NCBI GenBank assembly: GCA_022695795.1 | Contig: MU404168.1 | Coordinates: 1-64,000 of the forward strand | Source of the DNA: Biscogniauxia marginata | Taxonomy: Eukaryota > Ascomycota > Sordariomycetes > Xylariales > Xylariaceae | Reading direction: 5' to 3' | DNA: 64,000 bases | Part shown: piece by piece, positions 1 through 14,926 of the stretch | How the letters are laid out: each line of letters begins with the position of its first letter | Position numbering within the stretch: position 1 is the stretch's first letter | Notes under the pieces: generated by a model | Databases searched by the model: none | The model's input: only the letters and a program-made list of their open reading frames with translations | Told to the model about the DNA's origin: nothing | Made by a program: the position numbers and the translations under genes

Positions 1-127
1 TAATTTTTAATTTTTAATTTTTAATTTTTAATTTTTAATTTTTAATTTTTAATTTTTAATTTTTAATTTTTAATTTTTAATTTTTAATTTTTAATTTTTA
101 ATTTTTAATTTTTAATTTTTAATTTTT
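1..127. repeat. AT satellite, 7-bp unit AATTTTT
   Basis: The 7-bp unit AATTTTT repeats head to tail about 18 times with almost no interruption and then runs into AT-rich single-copy sequence. It is not the usual ascomycete telomere unit (TTAGGG). The array continues to the window edge, so its full length is unknown. Confidence 0.95.
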
Positions 128-402
128 TAATAACGGTTATTTATTAAATAAAATGTTTATATTTAAAAAATTATATATTCACTAGGTAGGTATATAAAAT
201 ATATGGAATTAACCGTGGCAACTTTATAATATGTATAAATTAGTTAGGATAACAAGGTAGCTACCTAGTCTTTACATTGTGGGTACACTTTGCCCAGGAT
301 GTTGGTCTTATCTAAAGAAGAACAGAGACAGTCGATTGTATCTTATAAAGCCAGAAGTAGTTCATATTATAGTCAGAGATTATACAATATTACTATGACA
401 AG

Positions 403-2265
403 ATGGAAGTCACTGGCACCATGAGTCGCTCATTCATGCCTCTATGCCTTGCCATAGCTGTGTTTGTAGCTATAATATCTAAATACTTTCTTGCAAGTTG
501 TCGGCCTCGAAATTTCCCGCCTGGCCCCTCCACACTTCCTTTCATTGGAAATATAAGCCAAGTACCTAGAGTAAAAGCGTTTCTGAAGTATGTGTCTGGT
601 GTGCTACCCTGACGTCTAGTACTCGCTATAACAAGGACTAGATTTCATGAATTCACGACTGAGTATGGCTCAATTGTTGGCCTGAAAATGGGCTCTCAGA
701 ACGTGGTTATCCTAAATAGCTATGAGCATGTGAGGGCGTAAGTATAAGAAATCCAGCCTTTGTGCTCAACGCGTGAGCTGAACGATCGCAAGCCTCTTCG
801 ACAAGAAGGGTGCTATCTACTCCAGTCGGCCTCACACATACATCGCTAATGAAGTCGTGTGTCCAAATGAAATCCATCTCCTGCTGTTAAAGTACGGCAG
901 TGAATGGCGAAAACAACGAAAGATTGTGCAATCTCTCCTAAATGTGAACGCCGTGGATGATTTGCTTCCTGTCCAAAATGCCGAAGCAACACAGACTATG
1001 TTCGAGCTTCTCCACGACCCCCAAGGTTACTATGACCACATCCGTCGGTATACTACGGCTGTCATCCTGGCGTCTGTCTATGGCCAGCGCGGTGCACGCT
1101 TTGATTCAACAAACGTACAGGCTCTTTATCATGCTCAAGATCAGTTCACGGCGATCATAGAGCAAGGGGCGACCCCACCAGTCGACACATTCCCGGTATT
1201 GAAGCTACTCCCCAACTTCATGGCTCCCTGGAAAACTAGGGCCAAGGCTGTTCGGAAAGAGCAGAAGAGCTTGTACTTGTCGCTCCTACGAAAGACCAGA
1301 GAGCGAATGGAAACAGGAAAGGGCCCGCCCTGTTTCTTGCATGTGTTGCTTCGGGACCAACAAAAGAACGATATGGATGACGAGCACCTCGCGTATCTGG
1401 CTGGAAATCTAGTAAGCCAAGCCCTCGACCTGCGAAGTAACGTGGTGATTTCTAATATGAACAGATGGAAGCTGGATCAGACACCACGGCTTCAACTTTG
1501 TTATCATTCCTTCTGGCAGCACTCGAATATCCGGCAGAGTTCAAGAAGGCGCAGATGGAGGTCGACGAAGTTTGCGGCGCATCAAGATCTCCGACAACAG
1601 ACGATATCGATCGTCTGCCTTTTATTAGGGCCATCATGGACGAGGTATTTCATCGATTTGAGTAGAAATATATAATATTGACATTACGCTTCTTCAGACC
1701 CTCAGATGGCGGCCAGTAGCAGCTGGTGGAGTAGCTCACATGCTAACGCAGGACGACACATACCAAGGATATTTCCTACCAAAAGGCACCATTTTCTTTG
1801 CGAACACGTGGGCTATCCACCGTGACGAGACCGAGTACGAACAGCCCGATGAGTTTATGCCTGACCGTTTCTTGAATAACAGGTTTGGAACCCGCTATCC
1901 TGTTGCTGAGAGCATGGATGACCACAGGCGAGTCTCGTATGGATTCGGTGCTGGCAGACGTGTCTGTCCAGGGCAGAGATTAGCCAAAAATTCGTTGGTA
2001 AGTCTCTTGAGGGATTTCAAGGCAACTCATTTCTAATAGTAGTGGGGTATAGATCCTGAACATGGCCAAGATAGCTTGGGGCTTTGACGTTTCTCCTGGC
2101 TCGGGGCTTGTGAATGTGGACATCAACACGGCTTATACGGATGGATTTTTGATCGCGCCGGAAAAGTTCCCCATCATTTTCACGCCGCGATCTGAGAAAC
2201 ATAGACGTGTCATTACTAAGGAGTACGAGGCTATAAAGCCTTTCTTTGAGAAGTATGCAGATTAG
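403..2265 (+). CDS. Cytochrome P450 monooxygenase (six exons)
   Basis: Microsomal haem-thiolate monooxygenase of the fungal E-class group I type; substrate unknown. Phase-consistent exons are 403-587, 636-737, 793-1411, 1465-1644, 1698-1997 and 2053-2265, giving 532 residues, a normal P450 length. Residues 12-30 are a membrane anchor, followed by a PPGP hinge (39-42). The C-helix WRKQRK, I-helix AGSDTT (about 305-310), ExxR as ETLR (362-365, formed across the exon 4/5 junction) and haem loop FGAGRRVCPG with ligand Cys452 are all present. Introns are 48-55 nt. The second in-frame ATG at 421 is an alternative start. A TATA-like cttataaag lies about 55 bp upstream. No other biosynthetic gene is adjacent, so a role in detoxification or an orphan secondary pathway cannot be told apart. 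No broken residue is seen. Confidence 0.93.
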
Positions 2266-5200
2266 AACCACATGATAAGCAGTATCTAATAAATTGATTA
2301 CTGAAGCCTTTGTTTAGCGAAGTTGCTTCAACACCAAGGAACAACGATACCAGGTACAGTAGCATTTATCCTCAGCTTATTATATCGAGACCGATTAGCA
2401 CTCCGTTTGAAAGGGCTCTCTGCCCCTTCTAACGGTCTCGGTATTCTCGGCGTATTCCCGGAAGGAGTGGATATGGTGGCATCACCCCATAGGCCGTCCC
2501 ATCTCTCCTGAAACTACGCCACATAATGTGAACCACTCACCTTTGTTGGTCCTAATACGGGGTATAATATTCAGTATGTGTGACGGGCTCTCTATATCAC
2601 GTCCGTATATACCTGGAAAGGCAACTCACTCTGTGAAGGCTAGAGAGACACCTCCTAAGATCATATCAGCACCAGGAACCCAGAAGCTAACAAAATGATA
2701 GGTTAACATGACTTACTACTTACTGGCATTTTGTCAGGATGTATACTACCGACAGCCGCGGACAACTTCAGAGTGGATCCTGGAACAGTGTTTTCCCGTT
2801 GCCATATGCGTATCCAAGGTAGCTCACCCTGACTCTAGGCCACCTAGGAGGGGCCCTCACCCTCATTGTGCACACATACACGGCCACATTTACTCACACC
2901 CATGCCCAAATATGTATGACCCCCAACGAGACTCGAGCCCAGAAGTTCATTAATGGCAGTAGGAGTCACAGGACAGTCCGTCGTAACCAGGCAGTCAGAG
3001 AGGCCTTCATGTAAAGTTTGTAGGATTGCGAGCAGCCGTGAACGCTATGATCGAAAAAGTGCGGCCGTTGTCGTGGACCTTCCATCGGATTATACAAAAC
3101 CGAGCAGCCACTATCATTATAGATTATTTACTCAACAAATCGGCGATTAGGGAGAACTAGGAACGTCTTTGCGGGAAAGGGGGGGGGGATTGTATTGTCT
3201 TTAGTCTTGCGGCGTGATGCTTGATCGTGGTCTGATTCTGGGGTAACCTTTGCACACATGAACATGTTGTGGTGAATAATAGCCAGAGTGGAGTGGGGTT
3301 GTAATGGTCAGAGCCCCCAACTTGGATCAAGGGATTGAGTTGGCAAGTTAGTCTCTACGGTCCACCATAAGGGTATTGCCTTGTCGTGCCGTTGAAGTAG
3401 GCAAGCAAGAGACTCTAGAAGCGAAAACAGCGTCTGGGTAAACATGCCGCCATGCCAGTCTCTTACGGACAGACAGACAGACAGACAGACAGACATGTTA
3501 TCATTGCTATCGGTGTATGCCCTGATAACCATCTTGTCTAACACGGCGGGAAAACTCGAACCACAGTTGGAATATACGCGGCGGCTGGGGGACTGACCAG
3601 TGCGTGGTATTTCTTGTTAATTCCCTACCAAGTATCCATTTTATAATGTCATGACTTCATAAACTAAGGTGACGAGAGAAAATATTTCCGTTACAGCTAG
3701 CTTTCGAGTCTGTCTTGAAAACATCGGTGCAAGGCTGTCCCTGGTAGCAGAACTAGTTCACCGGTCTCTGGATACTCTGTCACATTCAAGCAAAAGAGGT
3801 GACGCAAGGCATCATATGGGGAATAGTTCGACACAGTTGCCTGTATGCATGTCAAAAATATCGTTGGGGACTTTGGGATCCCATTGCCTGTTAGATAAGG
3901 CGCGGTGGGTCCTTTTTGCCTCTGGCTGCCGGTTTCGATCTCTGCGCAAGTATCATCCAGTTGGACGAAGTCTACTGTTAAGCCTATCATCTTTCTGTCC
4001 GATGTCGACTAGAGAGGGCTACTGTATGTATCTCGGGACCTGCCCAATAGCTATAGAACCCGAGAGACACCTAATGAAGTTCGAAGGGTAGCGAACGTGA
4101 TACAGCGAAGTTCGGACTTGTCCTGGATAGTGTTTGCTCGTCCGAGTACAGTTGGTGACACAGCATGGGAACAAAGGGTCGGTTGCAAAATTTGCATAGC
4201 ATTACGACTATCCGGAAACACGCAATGTACGATGCGAAGCTCTACGGCGGCCGAAGTTGAAAGCTGGATAGAACCCGGGTCAAATGGGCTCGGTGACGGG
4301 AGCATGTGAATTGCACAACGTCCGCACGCTCCTGGGTAAGTTCACGACGAATGCGCCGACTAGCACCAGATCATCCATCCCGGTGTCAGGCCATAGTCGG
4401 ACTAGATCCGGTCCTGGGAGGCCGCTGTCGAGATAAATGAACTGGCGAACCAATGGCGAAAGGGGGTTGTGCTTCATGGATGGGTTGGCGTCGAAAGTGA
4501 TTAGGATGAGCAATCGTTGCCGACGTCTAACACTGTCGGACTGACCGATTTGCATTGGTAGCCCGCCCATGAAATGTAATGTAGTGCAATGTGATGTGTG
4601 ACGTGGTTTGCTGCGGCATTTGTGACGCTTGTATTCCGGCATCTCGAGAGGGTTGGGCGTGAGCACATTTCTCAATACAATACTTGCTAACCTACACGCA
4701 GCAGCCGCCTCTAAGGGGGAGGGCCAATATTGACTGTCGGCCGCAGATGGACTGGGCCCTTCCATTTAAACTCGCCAGAGAATGAAATTATAGTGTTGCT
4801 GCCGGTGGACTCGTCTCGGTGTCCGAGTGACGAGTTAGCAGTAAGTGTATGGCGTGTTCACCGATGCCAAAAAGATATTGTCTCGGATAACTCGGGCAAC
4901 TCTGCTACACTTCTGGTTAATGCATGCAGCCGAAACACTTATTACGACTTCAGCATCAATCACAATCTTCCATAACCCTTTCTGTTCCAACGCCGGCAGA
5001 CGAAAACTCGAGATGTGCGTCTTGTAGGATCTCACAAGTGTATAAGGCAATTCTAAATTCTATAAAAGATTGACATACCTATACCATGGTGGGGGGTTAG
5101 CTGCTAGGAGGTAAGCTTCTGACCTACCCATTTTCCTCTCTAAGGTTCTTTCTCAATTCAAGGTGACGTACGTTGGCCACGCCGGAAATTTAGGTACATG

Positions 5201-7317
5201 TACCCCCCCCGGTCGGGTTTGGGTGCGACGCTGGGGATGCAAGTCAAGAAAAGAGGCCCTGTTCTCGATTAATCGATGGTGCCTGCGTGCATGGACGAGC
5301 AAGACAAGCTTTTTGGGGGTGTCAAACACAAGCCTTTTCTAGCTTCCAGCCAAACGGCACCGGCCAAATTTAGTCTCGAACGCTACCCGAGCGAACGAGG
5401 TTTAGGTACCTTGTATTTCATGTATATGGACATACCTTATGTACTTACCTCCCGTCTCTACATTATGTATGTAAGTATTTCTCTCTCCTCCCACCCATCT
5501 TCCCTTTTCCCTTTCCCGTATTATTATTTTATAATCTCCGGTTTCAGATCCTCGACCTCGAATATTCTTCAATGTAGGTACTGATCGTTAACGAATTGAC
5601 GTTGTACTACCACGCCAGGCAAGTTGGTATGCAGTACCTACGGAATACGTACCTAATGGTTATTAGTCGGGGTCGGCGCCATTCCGAACGCCCTAGCAGG
5701 TCGATACACAAATCTACAGCATAACTAATACTACATACCTACCTACTGTAATGCGACTTATACTTGACCAAAGTGGATTGCTTGTATGTACTAACGCAGT
5801 TAGCCCACACACACTGGCTGAACAACTCGACTAGTCTTATGCGAATACATTTGCTGTCCAAGTTGGATCACAAGCCAAGAAGAGAAGGCTTTGACAAATA
5901 TAGTGCAGTGTAGCTTTTCAATCCCATTGTCGTGCCATGTTCCATCTTGGGCCGTCTTGGCTGTGCTCCCGCTTCCTTCTTTCTTCCTTCCCGGTGTGCC
6001 TCTCCCGGACGTTATGTATGCAAGTTATGTACCTATGGATTTGACTAGTTCAGTCCCTAAGCCCTTTTTAATACACTAAACCAGCCCAAGCGTCTTTCTC
6101 TCCGCCCCTCAACTTTTAAGCTTCTCAACTTCTTCTTCTTCTTCTTCTCCCCCTTCTCCACCCCTCTCCTCCCTTTTCCCCGGCGACTGACCAGCATGTC
6201 GACCGTCTGTTGGCCAACGGCTCTCCTCGCGAAGTTAGGCCAATTCCACATGCATGCGTGTAGAGAGAGCATGGCTCGTGCTGACATGCAAACACCCAAT
6301 GACCGCAATACCTCCACCCTTCGTCAACCTTGTCACCCCGGCGTGCTCAGCGCTACGGCCTTCGTTATTCGTTCGTTACAGCACAACTACTGGAGCCAGG
6401 ACCTGCAACCAACGTTGGTAGCGGATGGGTACAAGGGGGCATCGACCATCCTCAGCTGACGATCTTTTCTCCCCCCCCATCCCTAGACCAGGCTGACCCG
6501 GACTCCCTCTTTTACCAGGCCTTTCCCCCTTCCCCCCATAAACCCCCAACTTGCCAAGACTCATTATTTTCGTCGTTCACTCCGACTCTGCAGACAGTGT
6601 TGTTAATATCCTTCCCTATTGATTCAAGCCTCGCTTCTTCGCGTCGCCAATCCCTCGTGGTGTCTCGCACTGCCGACCACGGTGTCTTACTAGCCGCCTG
6701 GATAATGATTCAAGAGCATGTGTATGTCTTGGCTGTCCTGTTATTCTATCTCGATTCGACTTGGCGTCGCGGCCATTCGTCCTGCTTCTTGGCGCCAACC
6801 CATCCGTTCCTTTTAGAATCCCTTGGCAACGGCAGCTGACGTTATTTTACAGCACTCCAAGCCCTCCGGAATGTTGTGTACGTTGCCAAGCAAAGCTTCT
6901 TTTCTGACCTTTCAAATCATGGCCCGGCGATAAAAGCTTGGCCTCAGCCTTATTCAATGGCCTGCGTATCGGCAATGAGCAATCATCAATCACCATGACG
7001 ACGGTAGTGGGTGGTGAGTGGTGATGCGCGTGGCGACGGGGCCACTGAGAAGTGACCCCATGCGTTCCATCCGACGCGTCGCTTGACTTGACATGCGCCA
7101 TGGTGATTACGTCTCACAGCATGGCCTTAACGCCTGACGCAACACACTTCGGAGCGTCTTGGCCAATTAGCATCACCATTGTCGCCGTCGCTGTCGCCGT
7201 CGCCGTCATCGCCATCACCACCTACACAGTCTGTCAATATCTCCAAGCTCGGGCAACTAACAAATTGCTTTTTGATTGATCCTTGGCTCTCAAGACTAAC
7301 TTGCCACCACCGTCCAG
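2266..7317. other. Intergenic, no convincing gene
   Basis: About 5 kb downstream of the P450. Open frames here are short, overlap on both strands and show no recognisable motif. Contents include an ACAG microsatellite (about 3469-3494), poly-C/G runs, a CTT tract near 6131-6148, many TACCTA/TAGGTA words near 5.1-5.8 kb and a pyrimidine-rich stretch at 5.9-6.6 kb that may be promoter or 5' UTR of the RING gene downstream. Confidence 0.5.
3469..3494. repeat. ACAG microsatellite
   Basis: A short uninterrupted tetranucleotide array, about six units, in intergenic DNA. Confidence 0.9.
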
Positions 7318-8923
7318 GTTATTATTCAGCAATCCTACATGGTCCAATGGGCACTCCATCCCTAGCACCATTATCAGAAATATCACCGCTCTCTCTGTAA
7401 GTTCAGACTGTCTAAACACTGTACTCGTGACCGTTGTACTTTTCTAACATTGCCTGTAAAGAACCAGATAGCATACTCCGAAGATTACATCGGGAACATC
7501 ACCACCCTCTCTACAAACTATGTGCCGACCTCAAATGGGGTCGTCCAGGGCCTGCTGTATGTGCCTGACCTCAACCGGGACGATACATGCTACGACCTGG
7601 CCAACAAGTATATCCCAGCGAACGTGACGCGGCAGGCGAACCTACCTACAACTAATTACAAACTTATCGCCATCGCCCCATGGATAAACATAGAGTGCAC
7701 ACGATCTTTTCTTGCCTCGGCAAGGTTAGATCCCTTGCGAGCCATGTTGGTGTACATACCAGGTAGCGGAGCTGCGCAACCGCCCGAGTCGGGCTCGCTA
7801 GAATGGGATTTGGATGATGGGGATGCTTGGAAGGCCAACAACCACTACCCTGTCTATGCTATCTCCGGTGCTGCGGGGGATGTGATGATGCGGCAGCTCA
7901 GTCTCTATTCCGGCGATCTTTCAGAGGTTCCCTTTGCCGACCAGATCAACACGACATATTCTCCAAACCCCGATGACTACGTACGTGTATGGACGGAACT
8001 GACAGTGTCGACCGGGCCCTCTACACTCTCGCTCTGGGCTTTTGTATTGATCATTATCGGTGTCCTCCTGTTCGTCATTGGTGGCACATCCTTGCTCATG
8101 CATTACGTCCAGAATCGGCGCCGGGCCGCATTGCGACGACGTGTCCGGCGCGGCGAGGTAAACCTGGAAGCCCTTGGTATCAAACGGCTTGCTGTGCCGA
8201 TGGATCACATCCATACATTCCCCCTATTCACCTATAACTACGATCCGCCCGTATCATCGCCTACCTCAGCTAATCTCTCCCCACATTCACCGATAAAGAC
8301 GACATCCGAGCTCGGCTCTAAGGCCACCAGCTCCCAAGTCGGGAAGGATGAAGTCGTCCTTCACTATCAACCTACTTGCTTAATATGCCTGGATGATTTC
8401 GAGTCGAAGAAAACAATTATCCGCGAACTACCCTGTGGCCATATCTTCCATCCCGAATGCATCGACGAGTTCCTCAGCGAGCTCAGTTCATTATGTCCGC
8501 TATGTAAGGCGTCTATGCTTCCTCCGGGCCACTGCCCGAAGATAACGAACTCGATGGTGCGGAGAGAAGTTGGCACACGAAGATTGAGATCACGCAGTGT
8601 GATTACTGATGTTGAAACGGGTCGCCGGAGGTTGTCGTCGTGGGGCTCATCCATCAAGAAACACCTCTACCGCACACCGCCGTCCCCCAAACGAGACGAT
8701 TCGGTTCTCTTGCAAGACCAGAGTGTTCTTGAAAGGCCGGCTCCGGTCATCACAACTCGAGACCGCATGCAAGAGCTCGTGGAGCCCATAGATGAAACTA
8801 ATAGTGATGACGGGCGACCCCTATGTGAGTATACCCCGCTAGTGGCGACTATCTAGAATCCTACAGCTAATAACCTTAACAGGGAAGCGTGCGGCTATCA
8901 AAGCATTTCCAGGATTCAGATAG
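7318..8923 (+). CDS. Transmembrane RING-H2 E3 ubiquitin ligase (5' end unresolved)
   Basis: Probable membrane-bound E3 ubiquitin ligase of the PA-TM-RING type. Visible exons are about 7318-7396, 7462-8824 and 8883-8923. The intron 7397-7461 has GTAAGT, a CTAAC branch point and AAG. The terminal intron 8825-8882 has GTGAGT and joins a 13-residue end reading WKRAAIKAFPGFR; without it the frame stops at 8856. The N-terminal luminal region has NIT glycosylation sequons. One membrane helix (reading LWAFVLIIIGVLLFVIGG) is followed by an Arg-rich stop-transfer segment. The RING-H2 pattern is CLIC, then CGHIFH, PEC and CPLC. The first exon, with start codon and probable signal peptide, was not placed: the reading frame is open back to about 7282 without an ATG. 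A hydrophobic AV-repeat frame at 7160-7260 is a candidate but has no consensus donor in phase. Confidence 0.82.
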
Positions 8924-9727
8924 TGAGCTGTATCGATTAAAATAACATGTATCATATGGCATACGGGGTTTATGGCAGCATTCAGCATCGGATTTGGCGT
9001 TGATTTGGGGACTCGGGAGCATCATTGACCATGATCTCACCAGTTTTGACTTATCGGGACTCGATACCCCGGCGTTTGAAGGGCTCAATGATATTTATCA
9101 TTTAGGGCACCATGGTGTTCAGATTTTCTTGGTCTTGATTCAAAGGGATATAGTTGTGTTTAACGGCCGAGCAGTCGCGTATATTGTCTATTGGGGCTAC
9201 ACGCATCAGGATTGCGTATTAAACCAGAACAATTTGGACATACCCCAAACACAGTAGGACGCATAATGCGGTCCGAAGTAAAATTGATACTGCGTAAAGC
9301 ATTATATACTCTTTATGGTCTCAGCTTTCCCCATTACTCGTGTTCTCTAGTGCGGCTTGGCCCGTGCCTTGATTCATAAACGAAGACGATACTTCTAAGG
9401 CAGTAATGAGGGCCTTGTGCTGCACAGCGCCGTATCAGTTTCTACTTCAAGCATGAGTCAACACCACAAGTGTAGAAGCTTAGGTGGTTCATGTTATATG
9501 TATAACTGATAACCAGATGGATGTACAGCAGGCCGTTGCTGGCGCGCTGCCACCACTAGGCGTCAACCGTGTCACAGCCCACTCTGATAAACCTACCGCC
9601 GGCCCGTCTCGGCCAGACGTAGGATATAAGACTTATGACCATTACTGCTGATATAACGGGACTGAAACCGTAGTACCGACTCCTCATCCCCGAAGTCTGC
9701 TCCTCCCCCTCTTCCTGCTCCTCTTCG

Positions 9728-9783
<56 letters not shown>

Positions 9784-12078
9784 AACAACAACAACAATAA
9801 CAACAACAACAATAACAGCACCTCAGACCCAGCCCCCTGGACTCCAGACCCGCTGGTGATATGCTTCCACACGGCTCGGGCGAAAGCCTTCCTCCTCGCC
9901 CGGGGCCGCCGCGTCCTGCTGTGCGACCGCGGAACCCGCGAACCTGGGGCCCGCCGAGGCCGCGAGGGGGGGGTGCGGATCGGGATGTGGGACCAGGATC
10001 GGGATCGGAGGAGAGATGAGAAGTGGTGGTGGCGGAGGATGGTGAGGGTAGTTGTTGGATGGTGCTGGTTAGCTTAGATATATATATATAGAAAGAGAGA
10101 AGCATAAAGGGAGGGAAGAATAGGGTGACTGAGTGAGCGTATAGGACTTCCAGCATAGCACGGGGTGGCCTGCTTACCTACTTGAATTCTAGACACGAGA
10201 TTCATATATCCAATGCTAAGCTTAAGAATCTAAAACCATCCACGAAGGGCGTATAATGGACTTCGATAAGTGTAGGGGGGCTATGGACTTTCAAGTATTA
10301 GGTCTTCTCGCATAAGTATTTCTCCCACGTCCTTAGCCGCGGTCAAAATACCTGCATGATCAGGCGCTGAATCCCACCAGCTTGGGATATGATATCAAAT
10401 AGTATGATTTATTACAAATCGCTTTGACCGTCGACAAGACTAGTGCCGGGTGGTGTTCTGAACAAGTGATTTAAACACAAATAGACGTGTCTAAATGCCA
10501 ACGGGAAAAAGGAAGAAGAGAAAAGAAGCAGGGTCGGAAACTATTAAATTATATGTTATAAATCGCTGTTAATAGTACGCAACTATATTTTATTAAGCAA
10601 GTTAATTGGTTAGCTATATGTAATGAACTTCGATGTAAGTAACATGAAATGAAATGGCTTGTTAGAAGCTCTACGTACGGCCTATGCTACACGTTGTAGA
10701 AATTCGAATAAATATGAAAGATACCTACTTGGTCGTTAGAACAAATGGATGTTTTCTTTATCCTACTAGCTTAGCCTTAGGTAGTTGGCCGCATCAACTC
10801 CATTTAGAAGGGCGGCCATACTTACGTACCGTAGAGATCCTACACGTGCATTACCAATTATTTTAGGGAGTGCATCCCATATTTACCAAAAGATTTTGGT
10901 CTAGAATGGCATATTTTGCCATACCTCATGGTACTATGTATTGTTATACGCTTGCGTGAGCAAGGACACATACCTAGTGCCGAGTCAGTATTGCTATAAT
11001 GGCATGGAGCTAAAGAGATAGAATAATCAATCAAAATCACATGTCCCGGTCTAAATCGATGCTTTCAAACCTCGTTTACATGCGCTTCAAGTCACAATGG
11101 CCACTTCTTGGCCTTTTTATGGGAACGGGAAGGGAGCAGAGGTGAGTGAGGTTTGGGTTCCAGCTTGCCATGGAGTTAAGAACTACATATATCGGTGTAT
11201 TATAGAACCTGTTTAATAATATGGCCGTTCCATTCTAGAGGCACTAGGCGTTTCAACTGCTGTAGGTAGCTGCGGCCTTGTAGGGATTATTAATTTAAAG
11301 TTTAAACCTAACGGTAAATAGTATTTGCCTAGGAGATAGCTATGTTTTTTTAATAGTACTATGTCATTACATCTTTCACGAGCTCTCTTAACATTTAACT
11401 AGTATTTATTTGCTTCGAATTGTTGTTTTGCAACCAACAAGAGCAATATGGCTGTTAATTAGATGCTATGTGGAAAGACGTTTTGTTGGCCTTGAAATAT
11501 GGAATCCCTTGTCATGAACTGTGGTTGTTTTCCCCCGAAGGATACAATATTATTATGCACATGACTGGTACCTCGAGCTGAACACCGACCCGGCACAGTA
11601 CATACCTAGTTATCTCGTTCAAGTTAAAAGATAGTTCATTTTATTTTATAGAATAAAGTATCTTAAGTGAGGGGTTATTAGCTAATGGAGCCATGAATAA
11701 TGCACCTCGATATATATATATATATATACCTAGGTAATATTAACCATAACTACCAATACATTTCGTTCATGTTGATAGTATTAAAAACTAATAAAGCACA
11801 AATACTTATGAGCTAAGTAGATTACTATGCATAACCCGTATTATTTGTTATACATGTGGGACTAGGACGGAATCTTGCACAAATTACATTACAAGAGGCG
11901 GCTGACAGGGGTATCGACAGGGGTGTCTCCTGTCGTCGAAAGTGTTTTCTATTTTTAATGCTCTTCTAATGTTTCACTAATCGAATGCACTGTGTCCGCG
12001 ATCCGCGATTCATCCAACAAACTTGTCATCAGCCATTATCCCCATCCAAACAGCCTTAGGTCGAGCCTGTCTGTGCCC
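8924..12078. other. Intergenic with CAA microsatellite and GC-rich patch
   Basis: No supported gene. It holds a long CAA/AAC array (9728-9818) followed by a GC-rich block (about 9830-10010). From 10.1 to 12.0 kb the DNA is AT-leaning with short ATAT runs (10078-10091, 11712-11728). The frame leading into the mannosidase has a stop at 11956 and no ATG before 12079. Confidence 0.5.
9728..9818. repeat. CAA/AAC trinucleotide microsatellite
   Basis: About 30 AAC units, with AAT interruptions in the 3' third. The plus strand reads poly-Asn/Gln/Thr and the minus strand poly-Leu/Cys/Val, so several open frames here are repeat artefacts. Confidence 0.97.
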
Positions 12079-13890
<1,812 letters not shown>

Positions 13891-14926
13891 ACTGGTAGCA
13901 AAACACGACCAAACAATGATTACTAGAATATCCGTGATATTCACGAGCATGCTGTAGCTAGTACTGCTACAAGGATACCTATTATGGCGGTTTATGATCA
14001 CGTTTGACCTCTGCCCCCTATCCAGGTTGGAATGACGCCGGAACCCGTCGATCTGGAACTTGACCTAAATTCGGGCTACAATGTAGTATATAATGAATAA
14101 TGTCATAAAAGCACTCTAGAGTCTATAGAATAGACTTTCTTCGATACCTCATAGACATTTTCAAGGCCTCGTTTTCGTTTTGTCGCACTTCAAACGAGAA
14201 CGGTCCTCTTGATAATACATCAATTTCAAAGCTGGGCTTCCTATCCACCCACCTCTCCCAATCTTCTCCCCACGAGGCCTTCCAAGGTTATAACTTGAAT
14301 GATACTCTAATGTTCGCAATACGTATTCGCGAACTAGGTCGTATTTGAAGACCACAGGAATGCTGGGAACTCACTCTTATGTGCCTTTATGCTCTTAACC
14401 GTAGATATTGTCCGTCCGTTTCTATAAATATTCACATCTCTAGACGCATCTTTGGCCACCCTGAATCCCTTGTCTTGGGTACGTCTACGAGACCCAGCTA
14501 GAGGTTCCTGTTATTCCCTGTCAATAAGCTTATTATCAAGCTACTGCTTAGAAATCTCATAAATAGAGTTATAACAATTGATCCACGCTGATCAAGGGCT
14601 AGTCTTTTTAAGAATGTGATTTGAAGTGACATCCTAGGTGTTAGGATTTAGACCGTAATTCCGGGTATAAAGTCCGGCAGTTTGATATACCTAAGAAATA
14701 TAAATGACATGACGATGCCAGGTTAGGAGTGCTGAACTATTTAAAATAACATCACCAATCGCTATTTTTCATAGGTGTACTGCATTTCTATAACCTACTG
14801 ACGTCTTAGAGAGGCCGACGACAGACCTGGATCTGGGAGACAACCGTTTGAGTCTATTGAATTCGTATTAACAACAAAAAAAAATACTGAAGCCATTGTC
14901 CCAAATATTTCAAGCAAAACAGAATT
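13891..14926. other. Intergenic, nothing recognised
   Basis: AT-leaning DNA between the mannosidase and the dehydrogenase. No frame with motif or codon bias was seen. An A-run lies about 50 bp upstream of the dehydrogenase start. Confidence 0.5.

Noticed and set aside
1..127. Telomere
   Set aside because: Unit AATTTTT is 7 bp and has no G-rich strand; ordinary TTAGGG repeats are absent.
3669..4765. Overlapping frames of 80-160 codons on both strands
   Set aside because: No motif, no codon bias, mutually overlapping, no plausible introns linking them.
6330..6839. 169-codon plus frame upstream of the RING gene
   Set aside because: Pro/Ser-rich from pyrimidine-rich DNA, no motif, no splice link to the RING frame; more likely promoter or 5' UTR.
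9593..10156. 187-codon minus frame with poly-Cys
   Set aside because: The Cys/Tyr run is the CAA microsatellite read in antisense; no motif outside it.
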